30,055 bases of DNA from a virus, in IMG/VR virus record IMGVR_UViG_3300028571_000083, positions 1 through 30,055 of that record. One strand, written 5' to 3'. The number at the start of each line of letters is the position of its first letter. The stretch's first letter is position 1. Below are positions 6,804 through 15,737 of the stretch, piece by piece. The notes under the pieces are model-generated. The model worked only from the letters and a program-made list of their open reading frames with translations, did no database searches and was not told the DNA's origin. The position numbers and the translations under genes were made by a program.

Positions 6804-8921
6804 CTAAAGCATACAACTTACACACTCTGATACGTCAGTTCCCTCAAGAGCAAGCTGTCGAATTCTGATGTAGTAAATTGTTTTGATTCCCTTACTAAAG
6901 GCATAAATCTGTGCCTTGTTGATATCACGTGTTGTAGCAGTATCCTTGAAGAATAGGGTTAGTGATAGCCCCTGGTCTACGTGCTGTGTAGCTGCAGCGT
7001 AGGTATCAATGATAGCTTCTGGTCCGATCTCATATGCATCAGCAAAGTATTCACGGTTATCGTTTGTAAGGAATGGTGCAGGGTAGTAGACACGACCAAG
7101 CTTTCCTTCCTTACGAATCTCAATCTGAGAAGCGATAGGGTGAATCGATGATGTTGAGTTATTGATGTATGAGATTGATCCTGTAGGTGGTACTGCCTGA
7201 AGGTTCTGGTTGTAGATACCGTGCTTCTTTACAGACTTAGCAAGTGATTCCCAATCCTGCTGTGTTGGAATGTTAATCTTTGAATCTGTAAATAACTTAG
7301 CAACCTTCTTAGTTGCTGGCTTCCATTCCTGCTCAATGTACTTGGTAAAGAACTCACCAGTTGCATACTTGGAACGCTCAAAGCCGTCGAATGGGCTTCC
7401 AGTCTCTTTAGCAAGCTTGTTAGATGCCTTTAGAACGTAGTACAATACAGTGTAGAAATAGATGTTAGTAAAGTCAATACCCTCTTCAGAGCCATAGTGA
7501 ATCTTCTCACGACCAAGGTAGCCGTGTAGATTCATCTGTCCTAGACCAATGGCACGAGACTTCTTGTTGCCCTCAGCAATTGACATTACGGATTCGATGT
7601 AGGACATATCTGCAACTGCTGTCAATGCATGGATAGATGTCTCAATAGTCTTTTCAAAGTTCTGACCATCCATAACTGCAGCAATGTTTAGTGAACCAAG
7701 ATTACAAGAGATGTCCTTGCCAATCTGGTCGTAGCTAAGGTCAGCATTGTATGTTGTTGGCGTATTGACCTGAAGAATCTCAGAGCAAAGGTTTGACATA
7801 TTGATACGACCATCGATTGGGTTGGCATCATTTACTGTGTCTTCATAGACAATGTAAGGATACCCTGACTCAAACTGAAGTTCAGCAATACGCTCAAACA
7901 AAATACGAGCTTTAATCTTAGTCTTGCGAATCTCAGGGTTGTCAACCATCTCTTGGTATTTTTCAGTAACTGAAATATCGCTCATAGGTAATCCGTAGAT
8001 ACGCTCAACGTCATATGGAGAGAAGAGATACATATCTTCGTTAGTCTTAGCAAGCTCTAGAGTAATGTTTGGAATAACAACACCAATACTAAGAGTCTTG
8101 ATACGCATCTTCTCGTCTGCATTCTCACGCTTAGTGTCTAGGAAGTTAAGGATATCTGGGTGGTGTGCATTTAAGTACACTGCCCCAGCCCCCTGACGAG
8201 CACCTAGCTGGTTAGCGTAGGAGAATGAGTCTTCGAGAAGCTTCATTACTGGAATAACCCCAGAAGACTGGTTCTCAATCTTTTTGATTGGAGCACCTGC
8301 TTCACGAATGTTAGTAAGGTTTAAGGCTACACCACCACCACGCTTTGAAAGCTGGAGTGAGGAGTTAATCGCACGAGCAATTGATTCCATGTTATCCTCA
8401 ATACGGAGTAGGAAGCAAGAAACAAACTCTCCCCTTTGTTTCTTTGCAGCATTGAGAAATGTTGGTGTAGCAGGTTGAAAGCGACCAGAGATTAGTTCAT
8501 CAACTATGTCCATCGCAAGCTTTTTGTTTCCATTGGCAAGCATAAGAGCAGTCATACATACACGATCTTCAAATCGTTCTAGGTAGCGTGAGCCATCGAA
8601 TGTTTTGAGTGCATAAGAAGTGTAAAACTTGTATGCTCCAAGAAATGTTGGGAAGCGAAACTTTTGTGCATATGTGTGCTGAAACGCCGACTTAATAAAA
8701 GCAAAGTCATAGAGGTCTAAAACATCTTTGTCATAGTATTCATGCTCAACTAGATAGTCTAGCTTCTCCTGAAGGCTGTGAAAGAAAACTGTGTTCTGGT
8801 TTACGTGGTCAAGGAAGTATGCCTTCGCAGCCTCCCTGTCCTTGTTAAACTGAATTTGACCGTTCTCGTCATAGAGATTCAGCATTGCGTTTAGCTCGTG
8901 GTAACTGTATGCGTTTGTCAT
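6804..8921 (-). CDS. nrdE: Class Ib ribonucleotide reductase large subunit
   Basis: This 705-residue catalytic subunit lacks the N-terminal ATP-cone of class Ia enzymes, as expected for NrdE. The redox pair is C169 (FVSCF) and C406 (DISCNLGS); the active site is N377-L-C379-S-E381, with C379 the thiyl radical. The C-terminal CVSCML supplies the shuttle cysteines reduced by NrdH. Length is normal and no intein is present, although phage nrdE genes often carry one. The ATG overlaps the nrdI stop as ATGA. It provides deoxynucleotides for phage replication with nrdF, nrdI and the distant nrdH-like gene at 15737-15961. Confidence 0.97.
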   Translation of the reverse strand: MTNAYSYHELNAMLNLYDENGQIQFNKDREAAKAYFLDHVNQNTVFFHSLQEKLDYLVEHEYYDKDVLDLYDFAFIKSAFQHTYAQKFRFPTFLGAYKFYTSYALKTFDGSRYLERFEDRVCMTALMLANGNKKLAMDIVDELISGRFQPATPTFLNAAKKQRGEFVSCFLLRIEDNMESIARAINSSLQLSKRGGGVALNLTNIREAGAPIKKIENQSSGVIPVMKLLEDSFSYANQLGARQGAGAVYLNAHHPDILNFLDTKRENADEKMRIKTLSIGVVIPNITLELAKTNEDMYLFSPYDVERIYGLPMSDISVTEKYQEMVDNPEIRKTKIKARILFERIAELQFESGYPYIVYEDTVNDANPIDGRINMSNLCSEILQVNTPTTYNADLSYDQIGKDISCNLGSLNIAAVMDGQNFEKTIETSIHALTAVADMSYIESVMSIAEGNKKSRAIGLGQMNLHGYLGREKIHYGSEEGIDFTNIYFYTVLYYVLKASNKLAKETGSPFDGFERSKYATGEFFTKYIEQEWKPATKKVAKLFTDSKINIPTQQDWESLAKSVKKHGIYNQNLQAVPPTGSISYINNSTSSIHPIASQIEIRKEGKLGRVYYPAPFLTNDNREYFADAYEIGPEAIIDTYAAATQHVDQGLSLTLFFKDTATTRDINKAQIYAFSKGIKTIYYIRIRQLALEGTDVSECVSCML

Positions 8922-9313
8922 ACTAACATCGCCAACCTTTCCTTAATTGTTATTGTGTCTTCTTCTGTGCCGAATATCTCTACCCTGCCTAATATGGGGA
9001 CACCTGTTTTAGCTGCAATCATCTCTGCAGCCTTGCAGTAGTCTTCCCCAAAGTTTGTGTTTCCTAGACCTACGACAGCAATCATCTTTTGCCTGTTTAT
9101 CTCTACATTTAAGAATGAGCGAACCTGTCTTGGAATAGCGTGGTTCTCGCTCCCACCACCATATGTGGGAACAAATAGCACGTATCTATCTGGTACTATA
9201 ATTGGATCATCAGAATCCTTAATTGGAATCCTGACTGCTTCTAGCCCTAACTTCTCTACAAATCTTTTGGTGTTTCCAGAATAGTTAGAAAAATAAACAA
9301 TGCCTAAACTCAC
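8918..9313 (-). CDS. nrdI: Flavodoxin-like RNR activator NrdI
   Basis: A 131-residue flavodoxin-like protein. The FMN phosphate loop [10 protein letters not shown] is near residues 8-17, followed by PTYGGG near 49-54 and the [18 protein letters not shown] region typical of NrdI. NrdI supplies oxidant to assemble the manganese-tyrosyl cofactor of NrdF. The start is GTG at 9313, with AGGGG six to seven bases upstream. It overlaps nrdE by four bases, giving the classical I-E-F order. Confidence 0.95.
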   Translation of the reverse strand: MSLGIVYFSNYSGNTKRFVEKLGLEAVRIPIKDSDDPIIVPDRYVLFVPTYGGGSENHAIPRQVRSFLNVEINRQKMIAVVGLGNTNFGEDYCKAAEMIAAKTGVPILGRVEIFGTEEDTITIKERLAMLV

Positions 9314-9322
9314 TGTATGCCC

Positions 9323-11107
9323 CTAAATTGTTTTGAATTGGTCAAGATAGTCGCGTACATCATTTGGTATAGAGTTATATTCTATCACGCCTTTAGCACT
9401 TTCCGCAAGTTGATTTTTGGGTTTTTGCTTAAACGTATGAATCTCTACTTGAAGGTTTAGGTCTTTAGGTGTGTGAGAGATTGCTCCGAAGACTGCACCA
9501 CAAACAGCATCCGCAAGGTCCTTAGACTTTTTGCGAGGGTGATCAACTCTGTTGTTTCTCATAATCTTAAGTTCTGTCAACTCTTCAAATAGAATATCGA
9601 TAGACGGCATAGCGAGACGCTCTTCATAAATAAGCATTGCCATATCTTCATAGTGTTTCTTAGCAACAGAAACAGTCTCTGTTCTAATGCCAACCTGCTT
9701 AAGTTCATTCTGGATATCGAATGATTGCCAGCGGTCAAAGCTTACCATCCCTAGATTAAATCCTAGACGACGAAGGTTCTGAATCCATTGCTTAACTTCT
9801 GATAGGTTAACTGGACCCTCTACCTTTGGCTCCCACCATGCTACAGCATCTACTACAACTACTGGTGCTACCTGCTGGTAATCTTTAATTACCTGAATGT
9901 TTACCCACTTATCTACGTGAGCAATTGCTACAGCACACTTGTCGTGGCGTTGTGCAAGGTCAGCGTGGACATAATAAATCTTATCTGGATCTGGAACAAA
10001 GGTTTCGTCAAAGCGACGGTTAGTGTCTAGTGGGTTACGGAGTGTCATTGAGTTCTGAACCTTCTCAATTTGCTTAAAGAATGCATCTGAGCTATAGGTG
10101 GGTACACAGGCGAATCGCATCATAGCGTCTCCTAGGTCCGTATAGAAGGCAAGTTTAAAGTCGTCTATCTTGCGAGTAGGGTTTACTACCCATGTTGGTC
10201 TCTTTACCGCAAACATGCCAGGATACTTATAGTTAATAATTGTGTCTTCGTCCCAGGAAATTTCTAGACTATTGCCATCTGCATCTTCTGGAAGGTCTGG
10301 GTTCATAATAAACTTGTGAGTCTTTGTAATAATTTCTTTGTCCATAATCACATCGTCATAGCGTTGTGAGATAAAGTCTCCAGGATAACGAGGGAATGAC
10401 AGTAGTGCTACTTTTCCTAAGTCTGGGAATCGAGAGTCTACAGAAGCACGGAATGCCTTGTAGATGTTGTCTGCGGTCTTACCCTGGTCGTTACCAGTGT
10501 TTGTTTCTTGTGCAAACCCAGAGATCTCGTCAAGGACGGCTAGGATAAGGTTAAGACCCTCGTGGCTCTCTCGTTCAGAGTGACCAGAGTAAACGGTAAT
10601 AGCATTATCGAACTCAATACTGTCAACCTTTGCAAAGTACTTTCCAGCAAACCACGGTGAGCGTTCGATCTTAGACTTGAATCCTTTGAAGAAGACGTTC
10701 TTGGCTTGCTGTGCGTTGATAGCCACGTTGATAATATCAATAGCATCGCCAGATGGCTTACCGAAGTAACGAGCTGGATCTTTAAGGCATAGAAGCTTGT
10801 ATACGATATATGCACACGCTACGGTAGATACAAAGTCCTTACCACTACCCTTGCCAAGCTGGAGGATAACCTCGTTCTTTGTATACTTCTTGTAGTAGCG
10901 AGTTCCCTCTTCTGTGCCGAGAATATCGATAAGATCTTCTATCTTGTAGATTTGGCTCATAGCCTCTACAATGTCGTACTGAATTTGTGACAGGGGTGGT
11001 TGCCCAAGATATGCTTCACCCTCGACAAAGGTCTTAGCATCTACTGGAATCTCTTTAAAGTTATTATCCTTTAGGACCTCAAAAAAATCATCAAACATCT
11101 CTGACAA
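9323..11107 (-). CDS. terL: Terminase large subunit
   Basis: A 594-residue packaging motor and DNA-cutting enzyme. The ATPase domain has a Walker A-like loop GKGSGKD at 85-91 and a Walker B LAVLDE followed by ISG. The C-terminal RNase H-like nuclease domain shows acidic residues in HADLA, SFDRW and KDLADAVCG. Length is usual for TerL and no intein or intron is seen. The best start is TTG at 11107, since AGAGGTG lies seven bases upstream; the ATG at 11098 would leave 16 bases. It overlaps the small terminase gene by 17 bases. It lies amid DNA-metabolism genes, not next to the tail genes. Confidence 0.95.
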   Translation of the reverse strand: MSEMFDDFFEVLKDNNFKEIPVDAKTFVEGEAYLGQPPLSQIQYDIVEAMSQIYKIEDLIDILGTEEGTRYYKKYTKNEVILQLGKGSGKDFVSTVACAYIVYKLLCLKDPARYFGKPSGDAIDIINVAINAQQAKNVFFKGFKSKIERSPWFAGKYFAKVDSIEFDNAITVYSGHSERESHEGLNLILAVLDEISGFAQETNTGNDQGKTADNIYKAFRASVDSRFPDLGKVALLSFPRYPGDFISQRYDDVIMDKEIITKTHKFIMNPDLPEDADGNSLEISWDEDTIINYKYPGMFAVKRPTWVVNPTRKIDDFKLAFYTDLGDAMMRFACVPTYSSDAFFKQIEKVQNSMTLRNPLDTNRRFDETFVPDPDKIYYVHADLAQRHDKCAVAIAHVDKWVNIQVIKDYQQVAPVVVVDAVAWWEPKVEGPVNLSEVKQWIQNLRRLGFNLGMVSFDRWQSFDIQNELKQVGIRTETVSVAKKHYEDMAMLIYEERLAMPSIDILFEELTELKIMRNNRVDHPRKKSKDLADAVCGAVFGAISHTPKDLNLQVEIHTFKQKPKNQLAESAKGVIEYNSIPNDVRDYLDQFKTI

Positions 11108-11624
11108 CAGTAATCACCTCTTGGTTTTTAGAAACCTCAGAGAGTCTACGCATAATCTTGTCACGTACCTCTGGGTGTTCTGCAGCAATATCCTTTAGAA
11201 TGTCTTTCAAGATATCCTGTCTACGCTCAATCTCCAGCATTTCATCTGCTAGTTCTTTATTCTCTAGCAGTCCTGCTTTCTGTAGCATATCGATACGCTT
11301 GGACTCAATGTCTAGGACTAGCTTAATACCTGCAGTTTTTGCACCAAGATTTGAAATAGTGGTAGCCTCTTCGATAACCTCATATGCCTTACTGATTAGT
11401 TTGTTATAGTGTGTGTCTGCTACTACAAGGGCTTCCTTAGCACGAGCACGGATTGCAGCATTGTCTGCAGCCATAAGCTTCCACTGGTTGATGTGAGCAA
11501 CAACCTTTTGACGTGGAAGTGCAAGCTCCTTAGAAATCTGTGTAGGTTCAGAACCTTGAAGGTACTTTTCTACAACCCTGTTTATTTCATCAAGGTGCTC
11601 TACGGTAAGGTCTTCAAACGACAC
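11091..11624 (-). CDS. Probable terminase small subunit
   Basis: A 177-residue protein with an N-terminal helix-turn-helix (about 20-50, containing GSEPTQISKELALPRQKVVAH without the glycine break of a membrane protein) and a long helical, coiled-coil-prone C-terminal half. Small terminases bind pac or cos DNA with such a domain and form rings through helices. Position directly before terL, with a 17-base overlap, is the main support. The start is GTG at 11624, with AGGAAGG about nine bases upstream. A generic HTH protein is the alternative. Confidence 0.75.
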   Translation of the reverse strand: MSFEDLTVEHLDEINRVVEKYLQGSEPTQISKELALPRQKVVAHINQWKLMAADNAAIRARAKEALVVADTHYNKLISKAYEVIEEATTISNLGAKTAGIKLVLDIESKRIDMLQKAGLLENKELADEMLEIERRQDILKDILKDIAAEHPEVRDKIMRRLSEVSKNQEVITVVRDV

Positions 11625-11916
11625 TAGGCTTAGCCTTCCTTGGTCTACGCTTTGGAATACGCTTTACACGGTCAATAGAGAATGATCGGTATGCTCCCTG
11701 ACGACCTCTCCACATTTCAAAGCAGTCTACCCACACGGCATCGTTTGCTGGGTTAGTCGTAATAGACTCAAACTTAAAGCGTGTGCCATACTCTCCAGTA
11801 ATCCTGATAAGATCTCCACGTTCAATCACAAAGTTTTCATACTTCATTTCGTGTACACGGATAAATGGGTCTTTAATCTCAACACTAGGGAAATCGGTTT
11901 TACGTAATCTAGCCAT
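11614..11916 (-). CDS. Small basic hypothetical protein
   Basis: A 100-residue protein with a beta-rich central part (RGDLIRITGEYGTRFKFES, then VWVDCFEMWRGRQGAYRSF) resembling a small barrel. Its very basic C-terminus has many Arg, Lys and Pro, consistent with nucleic acid binding. No family function is known to me. It is coupled upstream by TAATG and runs 11 bases into the small terminase gene. Confidence 0.75.
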   Translation of the reverse strand: MARLRKTDFPSVEIKDPFIRVHEMKYENFVIERGDLIRITGEYGTRFKFESITTNPANDAVWVDCFEMWRGRQGAYRSFSIDRVKRIPKRRPRKAKPSVV

Positions 11917-12152
11917 TAGAATTTTCCTTCGAGTCGTTTAATTTCATCTTGAATATAGAAGATAGCCTTTTCAAGATCTTGGATTGTCTTAGCCTGATCT
12001 TTAAGCCCTGCCCTCCACAAGTACTTAAATGCATTACCTACGTTAAAGTTACGGTGGCGTGTTATCTGAATGCACTCAACACCACTTGGGTCCTGTGTAT
12101 AGTGTGGTGGGTGGTTAACTTGGTCTACTGTAATTTTAAGATTTTCACTCAT
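11916..12152 (-). CDS. DUF3310 protein
   Basis: A 78-residue protein with the DUF3310 pattern: NHPPHYT, GVECIQITRHRNFNVGNAFKY, WRAGLKD and a helical end with KAIFYIQDEI. This family is common in phages and often mislabelled nucleotide kinase; no Walker motif is present. Function is unknown. The ATG overlaps the upstream HTH gene stop (ATGA). Confidence 0.88.
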   Translation of the reverse strand: MSENLKITVDQVNHPPHYTQDPSGVECIQITRHRNFNVGNAFKYLWRAGLKDQAKTIQDLEKAIFYIQDEIKRLEGKF

Positions 12153-12304
12153 CGTCTCGACTTCCTTAATCCAAACTTTGCCAGGTACACATAGATTGTT
12201 TCAACAGACACACCGCACTCTTTAGCAATATCTTCTGGAGTTTTTTTATCCATCCAGTAACGCTTCTTGAGCCAAGCCTCGTTAGTATATAGTTTACCAG
12301 CCAT
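12149..12304 (-). CDS. Small helix-turn-helix protein
   Basis: A 51-residue protein starting at ATG 12304 (MAGKLYTNEAW). Residues about 22-46 form a clear helix-turn-helix (TPEDIAKECGVSVETIYVYL) with a basic C-terminus, as in resolvase-type or sigma-like small DNA-binding domains. A longer frame reaching 12442 is not credible because it lies inside the RuvC-like gene. The start is five bases after the RuvC-like stop without a Shine-Dalgarno site, so reinitiation is likely. It may be a small regulator. Confidence 0.78.
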   Translation of the reverse strand: MAGKLYTNEAWLKKRYWMDKKTPEDIAKECGVSVETIYVYLAKFGLRKSRR

Positions 12305-12308
12305 AAGC

Positions 12309-12884
12309 TTATTTGTCAACTTTTTCCCAATTGTGGATAGCCCAGTGACCAATTCCAATAGCATCTGCCACGTCATTATCACTAATAGACTTATTATAAT
12401 ACGTGCTAACATAGCGTATTGTTTTTTGTTTTCTGATTTCACGTTCTTGCCCCTTATACCAAGATTCGGATTTGTTAGAATTCTCTTTGCGAAGCTGTTG
12501 CTTTTCTACCGCCGAGAGTTTTGTGTTACCAATAAATGATTGCCAGGTAATTGGATTAACTGATCCAGCAATCTTTATGCCATTAATTTGAGCTGATCCA
12601 AGCATAGCCCCTTGAACAAGTGCAAGGTCTGCAGCAGTCTTAGGACTATTAATAAATACAGTGTGCTCAATAATAATAGAATCAATATTAAATTGTTTAA
12701 AAAAAGCCAAGCACTTCTTTGCTGCATCTCCAACTTTTTCATATGTATTTCTGCCAACAAAATTAATTTTACCAAATCTAATTAAAGACTTGTCTTCAAA
12801 GATAGCAAAGGCTAAACTGTTTGTGCTTGCATCAATTGAGCAAACTGTTTTTGGTTTTGGATTAATTAAGCTCAATTTTACCAT
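12309..12884 (-). CDS. RuvC-like Holliday junction resolvase
   Basis: A 191-residue RNase H-fold nuclease of the RuvC type. Active-site acids are D18 on strand 1 (CSIDAST), E73 (IIIEHT) and D171/D174 in DNDVADAIGIG. RuvC-like phage enzymes resolve branched DNA before packaging or during recombination. A basic insertion lies at about 131-156. The ATG is preceded by AAGGAGA and overlaps the upstream zinc-finger gene by 23 bases. Confidence 0.85.
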   Translation of the reverse strand: MVKLSLINPKPKTVCSIDASTNSLAFAIFEDKSLIRFGKINFVGRNTYEKVGDAAKKCLAFFKQFNIDSIIIEHTVFINSPKTAADLALVQGAMLGSAQINGIKIAGSVNPITWQSFIGNTKLSAVEKQQLRKENSNKSESWYKGQEREIRKQKTIRYVSTYYNKSISDNDVADAIGIGHWAIHNWEKVDK

Positions 12885-13155
12885 CGGCTATCTCCTTTAA
12901 CTCTTTTAATACTTTATTTACCTCTGAAGGATTAATGTCACATACAGAGCAGGTCGGTTCATCATTATAGATAGATAGCTTTGACCCACAATTTTTACAT
13001 TTTCTATTTTTACGAGAAAGTTTTTGTAAACGATTTCTAGCATAACGTTCAGCTATTTTTTCTCTTGTTGCTTTTTCTCTACAATCAGCAGAACAGTATA
13101 TCTGATAAGATACATTTGGTTTAAACTGGTTATCACACCATTGACAATGCTTCAT
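12862..13155 (-). CDS. Double zinc-finger protein
   Basis: A 97-residue protein with two four-cysteine sites: C4/C7/C21/C25 and C53/C56/C69/C72, joined by a strongly basic helix (about 26-52). This suggests a nucleic acid-binding or adapter protein. The first finger, with YCSADCR, resembles the zinc motif seen near phage HNH or recombination proteins, but no nuclease residues are present. It overlaps the neighbouring nuclease genes by 23 bases on both sides, hinting at a joint role. Confidence 0.8.
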   Translation of the reverse strand: MKHCQWCDNQFKPNVSYQIYCSADCREKATREKIAERYARNRLQKLSRKNRKCKNCGSKLSIYNDEPTCSVCDINPSEVNKVLKELKEIADGKIELN

Positions 13156-13936
13156 TGATTGGCTCCATAGACTTTATTTGTAGCGTCCCTGGACCAGCGA
13201 TATCGCAAGTTGCCCTTACTGGACAAGTCTTGCAAATCTTAGAGTTTGATCGGTAGTTCTTAGTTGGGAGTTCTTTCTTTTCCCAAGCAGCACGAACTTC
13301 TCTCATCCAATCAAACGTATTGTCTACCCACCCTTTAAGATAATCGTTTAGTACTACTGGGAGTACAAGCAACTCGTGGTTATTCTTGTTCTCGTAGATT
13401 AGTACCGCACGTTCTCTCCCCAGAATTTTCATATAGATAAGCAGCTGTACTAGGTGACCAAGTTTTGGCTTACCTGCTGCTTTTCGATATTCGAATCCTT
13501 CGTTTGGCATTGTTTTAATTTCGCCAAGCAAATCTTCTCCACCCCACTTGAGGATTACGTCGCCGTAACCAAAGATGGGTGGGTCCTGACTTGTGATTTT
13601 AAATTCAGAATCAACGAGAAGGTCTGGTACATTAGCCATAGCTTGCTGGATACGTTCGTGTGACTTTGTACCAGCAGTCATGTTTGCTCCACCATAAGCA
13701 TCTGCGTTGTCTGTAAATATTGCACCCTCAAAAGCAATGTACCAATAACGAGGACACTCTCCATGAGAGAATGCAATTGTGCTTGGTGCAAAGGTCTTCT
13801 TCTGCTGGTGCTTGTCAACACGACTAATAATATATCCGTGCTGAATCTTTTGGATAAGCTCATCTGTATCCAAGAAGGTTTTCTTCTTGTCGGATGCACC
13901 CTTGAGCATAACTTGATTTAATAGATTTTTTGCCAT
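13133..13936 (-). CDS. Cas4/RecB-like PD-(D/E)XK exonuclease with Fe-S cysteines
   Basis: A 267-residue nuclease. The RecB-type motifs are H93 (SHE), D126 (GYGDVI), E139-x-K141 (GEIK) and Q164. Four cysteines placed as in Cas4 and AddB, C61 near the N-terminus and C235, C238, C244 at the C-terminus, probably bind a [4Fe-4S] cluster. Such phage enzymes resect DNA ends for recombination; no Cas genes or CRISPR array are present, so this is a replication/recombination nuclease and not an adaptation protein. Its start follows the upstream stop after eight bases with a weak ribosome site. Confidence 0.85.
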   Translation of the reverse strand: MAKNLLNQVMLKGASDKKKTFLDTDELIQKIQHGYIISRVDKHQQKKTFAPSTIAFSHGECPRYWYIAFEGAIFTDNADAYGGANMTAGTKSHERIQQAMANVPDLLVDSEFKITSQDPPIFGYGDVILKWGGEDLLGEIKTMPNEGFEYRKAAGKPKLGHLVQLLIYMKILGRERAVLIYENKNNHELLVLPVVLNDYLKGWVDNTFDWMREVRAAWEKKELPTKNYRSNSKICKTCPVRATCDIAGPGTLQIKSMEPINEALSMV

Positions 13937-13944
13937 AATGTTTT

Positions 13945-14259
13945 CTAGCGAATAATATATTTAAGTGCAGCTACTAGCTCATTAATTGATGCGGCAGCTG
14001 TAAAATAAATATTCTTCTTCGCTCTGTCTCCTTTATCTACGTTTGCCATCCAAGTAGCCTTGAACGACATTTTAGCAGCAATGGCTTGAAGTCTTACAAT
14101 TTCAATAGAGGCTACCTGTGCAGGAATCTCTGGTTTAAAAATCACTTTTGCAATAAACGTAAGAGCTTCGGTAAGCTCTTCATCGTTCATAAAGTCAGCG
14201 ATCTCCGAGAGACCGTTGACTCTTTCTAATGTTGTCTTTGTTTCTTCCATTGTTTCCAA
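13945..14259 (-). CDS. Helical hypothetical protein in the recombination cluster
   Basis: A 104-residue protein, probably all helical, with an acidic N-terminal third and a basic, hydrophobic C-terminal half. No family is recognised. Two starts are possible: TTG at 14259 with AGAAGGA nine bases upstream, or ATG at 14250 (three residues shorter). If transcription begins from the promoter at 14276-14304, the AGAAGGA would lie at or before the start of the mRNA, which favours the ATG; read-through transcripts would favour TTG. Confidence 0.72.
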   Translation of the reverse strand: METMEETKTTLERVNGLSEIADFMNDEELTEALTFIAKVIFKPEIPAQVASIEIVRLQAIAAKMSFKATWMANVDKGDRAKKNIYFTAAASINELVAALKYIIR

Positions 14260-14275
14260 TTTCTACTATCCTTCT

Positions 14276-14304
14276 ATTATACACTACTCTTGTGATTCAG
14301 TCAA
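14276..14304 (-). promoter_or_regulatory. Near-consensus sigma70 promoter within the recombination genes
   Basis: On the minus strand TTGACT (14299-14304) and TATAAT (14276-14281) are 17 bases apart, matching 11 of 12 consensus bases. It overlaps the end of the 14284-14571 gene and faces the 104-residue gene and the Cas4-like, zinc-finger and RuvC-like genes. Predicted start is near 14269. Confidence 0.78.
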
Positions 14305-14571
14305 TTGTTCTAGGATTCCTAGCTCAATGATTGCTAGTCTTACTTTAGAATTACCCTCGCCAAGTACAACAATAATTGCTGGGTCTTTGTTACCACGAAT
14401 TGCATCAGTCGTAGCCTTAGCCCATACTTCCTTGTTGAGAGTAAACGATTTCGACACTTCTTTAAAATCAACAACAAACTGTCCCCAAGTAGCATCACCC
14501 TTGGTCGTATTACGTCCCGAATTTTTGTGTTGTTTTGCACCGATTCTTTTGCTTTCATTCTTTTCGCTCAT
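14284..14571 (-). CDS. Possible small PD-(D/E)XK nuclease (resolvase-like)
   Basis: A 95-residue protein. The segment KGDATWGQFVVDFKEV gives D26 and D35-x-K37, fitting the PD-(D/E)XK core, followed by SFTL and an alpha-helix WAKATTDAIR, then a strand PAIIVVLG. This order (GD, strand with acid-x-Lys, helix, strand with PA) is the one in phage Hjc-like or VRR-type nucleases. Asp replaces Glu in the usual ExK. It may resolve junctions or act on flaps. The assignment is from motif reading only. AAGGAAA precedes the ATG. Confidence 0.7.
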   Translation of the reverse strand: MSEKNESKRIGAKQHKNSGRNTTKGDATWGQFVVDFKEVSKSFTLNKEVWAKATTDAIRGNKDPAIIVVLGEGNSKVRLAIIELGILEQLTESQE

Positions 14572-14737
14572 AAATTTCCTTACTTTTTTTGGTGTTAAGA
14601 TTAACTGTACTTAAGTGTCCGTCTGGACACATCCACGTCAATTCTTTTAGTGACCAATACCAACGAACAGAACCCACCTCTGTCTTACAGGTATGGCAGT
14701 TAAACTTACCTTTATGAACATCATACTTAGCTGCCAT
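14555..14737 (-). CDS. Small zinc-ribbon protein
   Basis: A 60-residue protein with CHTC (C14/C17) and CPDGH (C37, H41), a likely single zinc site, and a basic C-terminus. Function is unknown; location next to recA and a nuclease suggests nucleic acid binding. It overlaps recA by 11 bases and the next gene by 17 bases. Confidence 0.75.
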   Translation of the reverse strand: MAAKYDVHKGKFNCHTCKTEVGSVRWYWSLKELTWMCPDGHLSTVNLNTKKSKEIYERKE

Positions 14738-15737
14738 TTAACTGGTCCTCGATAGATTTACGGAAGTCGTCATTCTCTTTAACGTAATTAATAAAGGCTT
14801 CTCTACCCTGAACCTTCTTGTCGTCTGAGACAATATACCAAGCACCTGTACGAGAGACGATACCTGCCATCTCAGCGGTGTCCACAAGGTCACCAACGGC
14901 ATCAATACCCACTTTGTCCCCACGGAAGTAGAAGTCGTATTCGCCGTTCTGGAAGCCTGGAGAGGTCTTAGAGAACTGTAGTTCCCACTTTACCTTACGA
15001 CCAATCTTCTCTTCAATGAGCTTGTCCCTAACAGGGATCTTGCCCTTGATAGCCTGATTGTCTGATTCAGAGCTAAACAGTTTAATTACTGTTGACGAGT
15101 AGAACTTTGTAGCCTGTCCACCTGTTGGCTGTTGCTGTGTGTACATTGCTGAAATATTGTTTCGTGACTGAGAGATCAAGACAAACAGAGTTGGCTTAAC
15201 TTTGTTGTTAGCATAGTTAATCATCTTCCAGGCGTTGCTGAAGTCACGAGACTCTGCACCAATCTGCTTGGTATTTTCTAGCTGCTTGAGTTCGTCAGAG
15301 TCTTTCTCAAAATAGATTGCAGGTAGAAGTGATGTAATTGAATCTACGACTATTATATCTACACCTGCATTAATTAGTGCTGTGCCTACGTCTACCATCT
15401 CATTGATAGTACGAGCCTGAGAGACAATAAGGTTTTCAGTATCTACCCCAAGCTTCTTTGCCCACGCTTCATCGTATGACATCTCTGCATCGATCCAAGC
15501 ACAGAGCTTTCCTTCTGCTTGTGCAAGTCCCACCATCTGAAGACAGAGTGAAGACTTTGCACTTGACTTAGACCCCCAAATAAGAACCTGGCGACCATAA
15601 GGTAGTCCACCACCTAAAGCACGATTTAGACCGTAACTAGGGGTAGGCTGGAATTCAGTTTTAAATCCTGCACCGTTAGATAGACGCTTACGGATGCGTG
15701 GATCCAGTTGTGCTAGAGCTTCTTCCATAGTAGTCAT
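14727..15737 (-). CDS. recA: RecA/UvsX-like recombinase
   Basis: This 336-residue RecA-fold ATPase catalyses strand exchange. Walker A is GSKSSAKSS at 55-63 (a variant of GPESSGKT), the catalytic acid is in WIDAEMSYD near 84, and Walker B is DIIVVDSIT. The RecA-type loop ISQSRNNISAMY ... PTGGQATKFYSS follows. It is complete and somewhat shorter at the C-terminus than cellular RecA. It starts by TAATG overlap with the nrdH-like gene. It likely works with the SSB and nucleases nearby in recombination-dependent replication. Confidence 0.93.
   Translation of the reverse strand: MTTMEEALAQLDPRIRKRLSNGAGFKTEFQPTPSYGLNRALGGGLPYGRQVLIWGSKSSAKSSLCLQMVGLAQAEGKLCAWIDAEMSYDEAWAKKLGVDTENLIVSQARTINEMVDVGTALINAGVDIIVVDSITSLLPAIYFEKDSDELKQLENTKQIGAESRDFSNAWKMINYANNKVKPTLFVLISQSRNNISAMYTQQQPTGGQATKFYSSTVIKLFSSESDNQAIKGKIPVRDKLIEEKIGRKVKWELQFSKTSPGFQNGEYDFYFRGDKVGIDAVGDLVDTAEMAGIVSRTGAWYIVSDDKKVQGREAFINYVKENDDFRKSIEDQLNGS

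Noticed and set aside
6804-11107. Possible inteins or introns in nrdE or terL
   Set aside because: Both genes have normal length, contiguous motifs and no intein splice-junction signatures; the same holds for dnaE.
12290-12318. TTGACA-17-TAAACT on the minus strand at the end of the RuvC-like gene
   Set aside because: The -10 would lie inside the first codons of the HTH gene, so the transcript would start after its ATG; the match is probably due to coding sequence.
12305-12442. N-terminal extension of the small HTH gene to 12442
   Set aside because: The extension is out of frame within the RuvC-like active-site region; ATG 12304 directly after the RuvC-like stop is a better start.
13133-13936. 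Cas4-like protein as evidence for a CRISPR system
   Set aside because: No repeat-spacer array and no other cas gene is present; Cas4-like nucleases are common in phage recombination modules.
14216-14614. 132-codon open frame on the plus strand
   Set aside because: It is antisense to two minus-strand genes and a near-consensus minus-strand promoter, and has no domain pattern.
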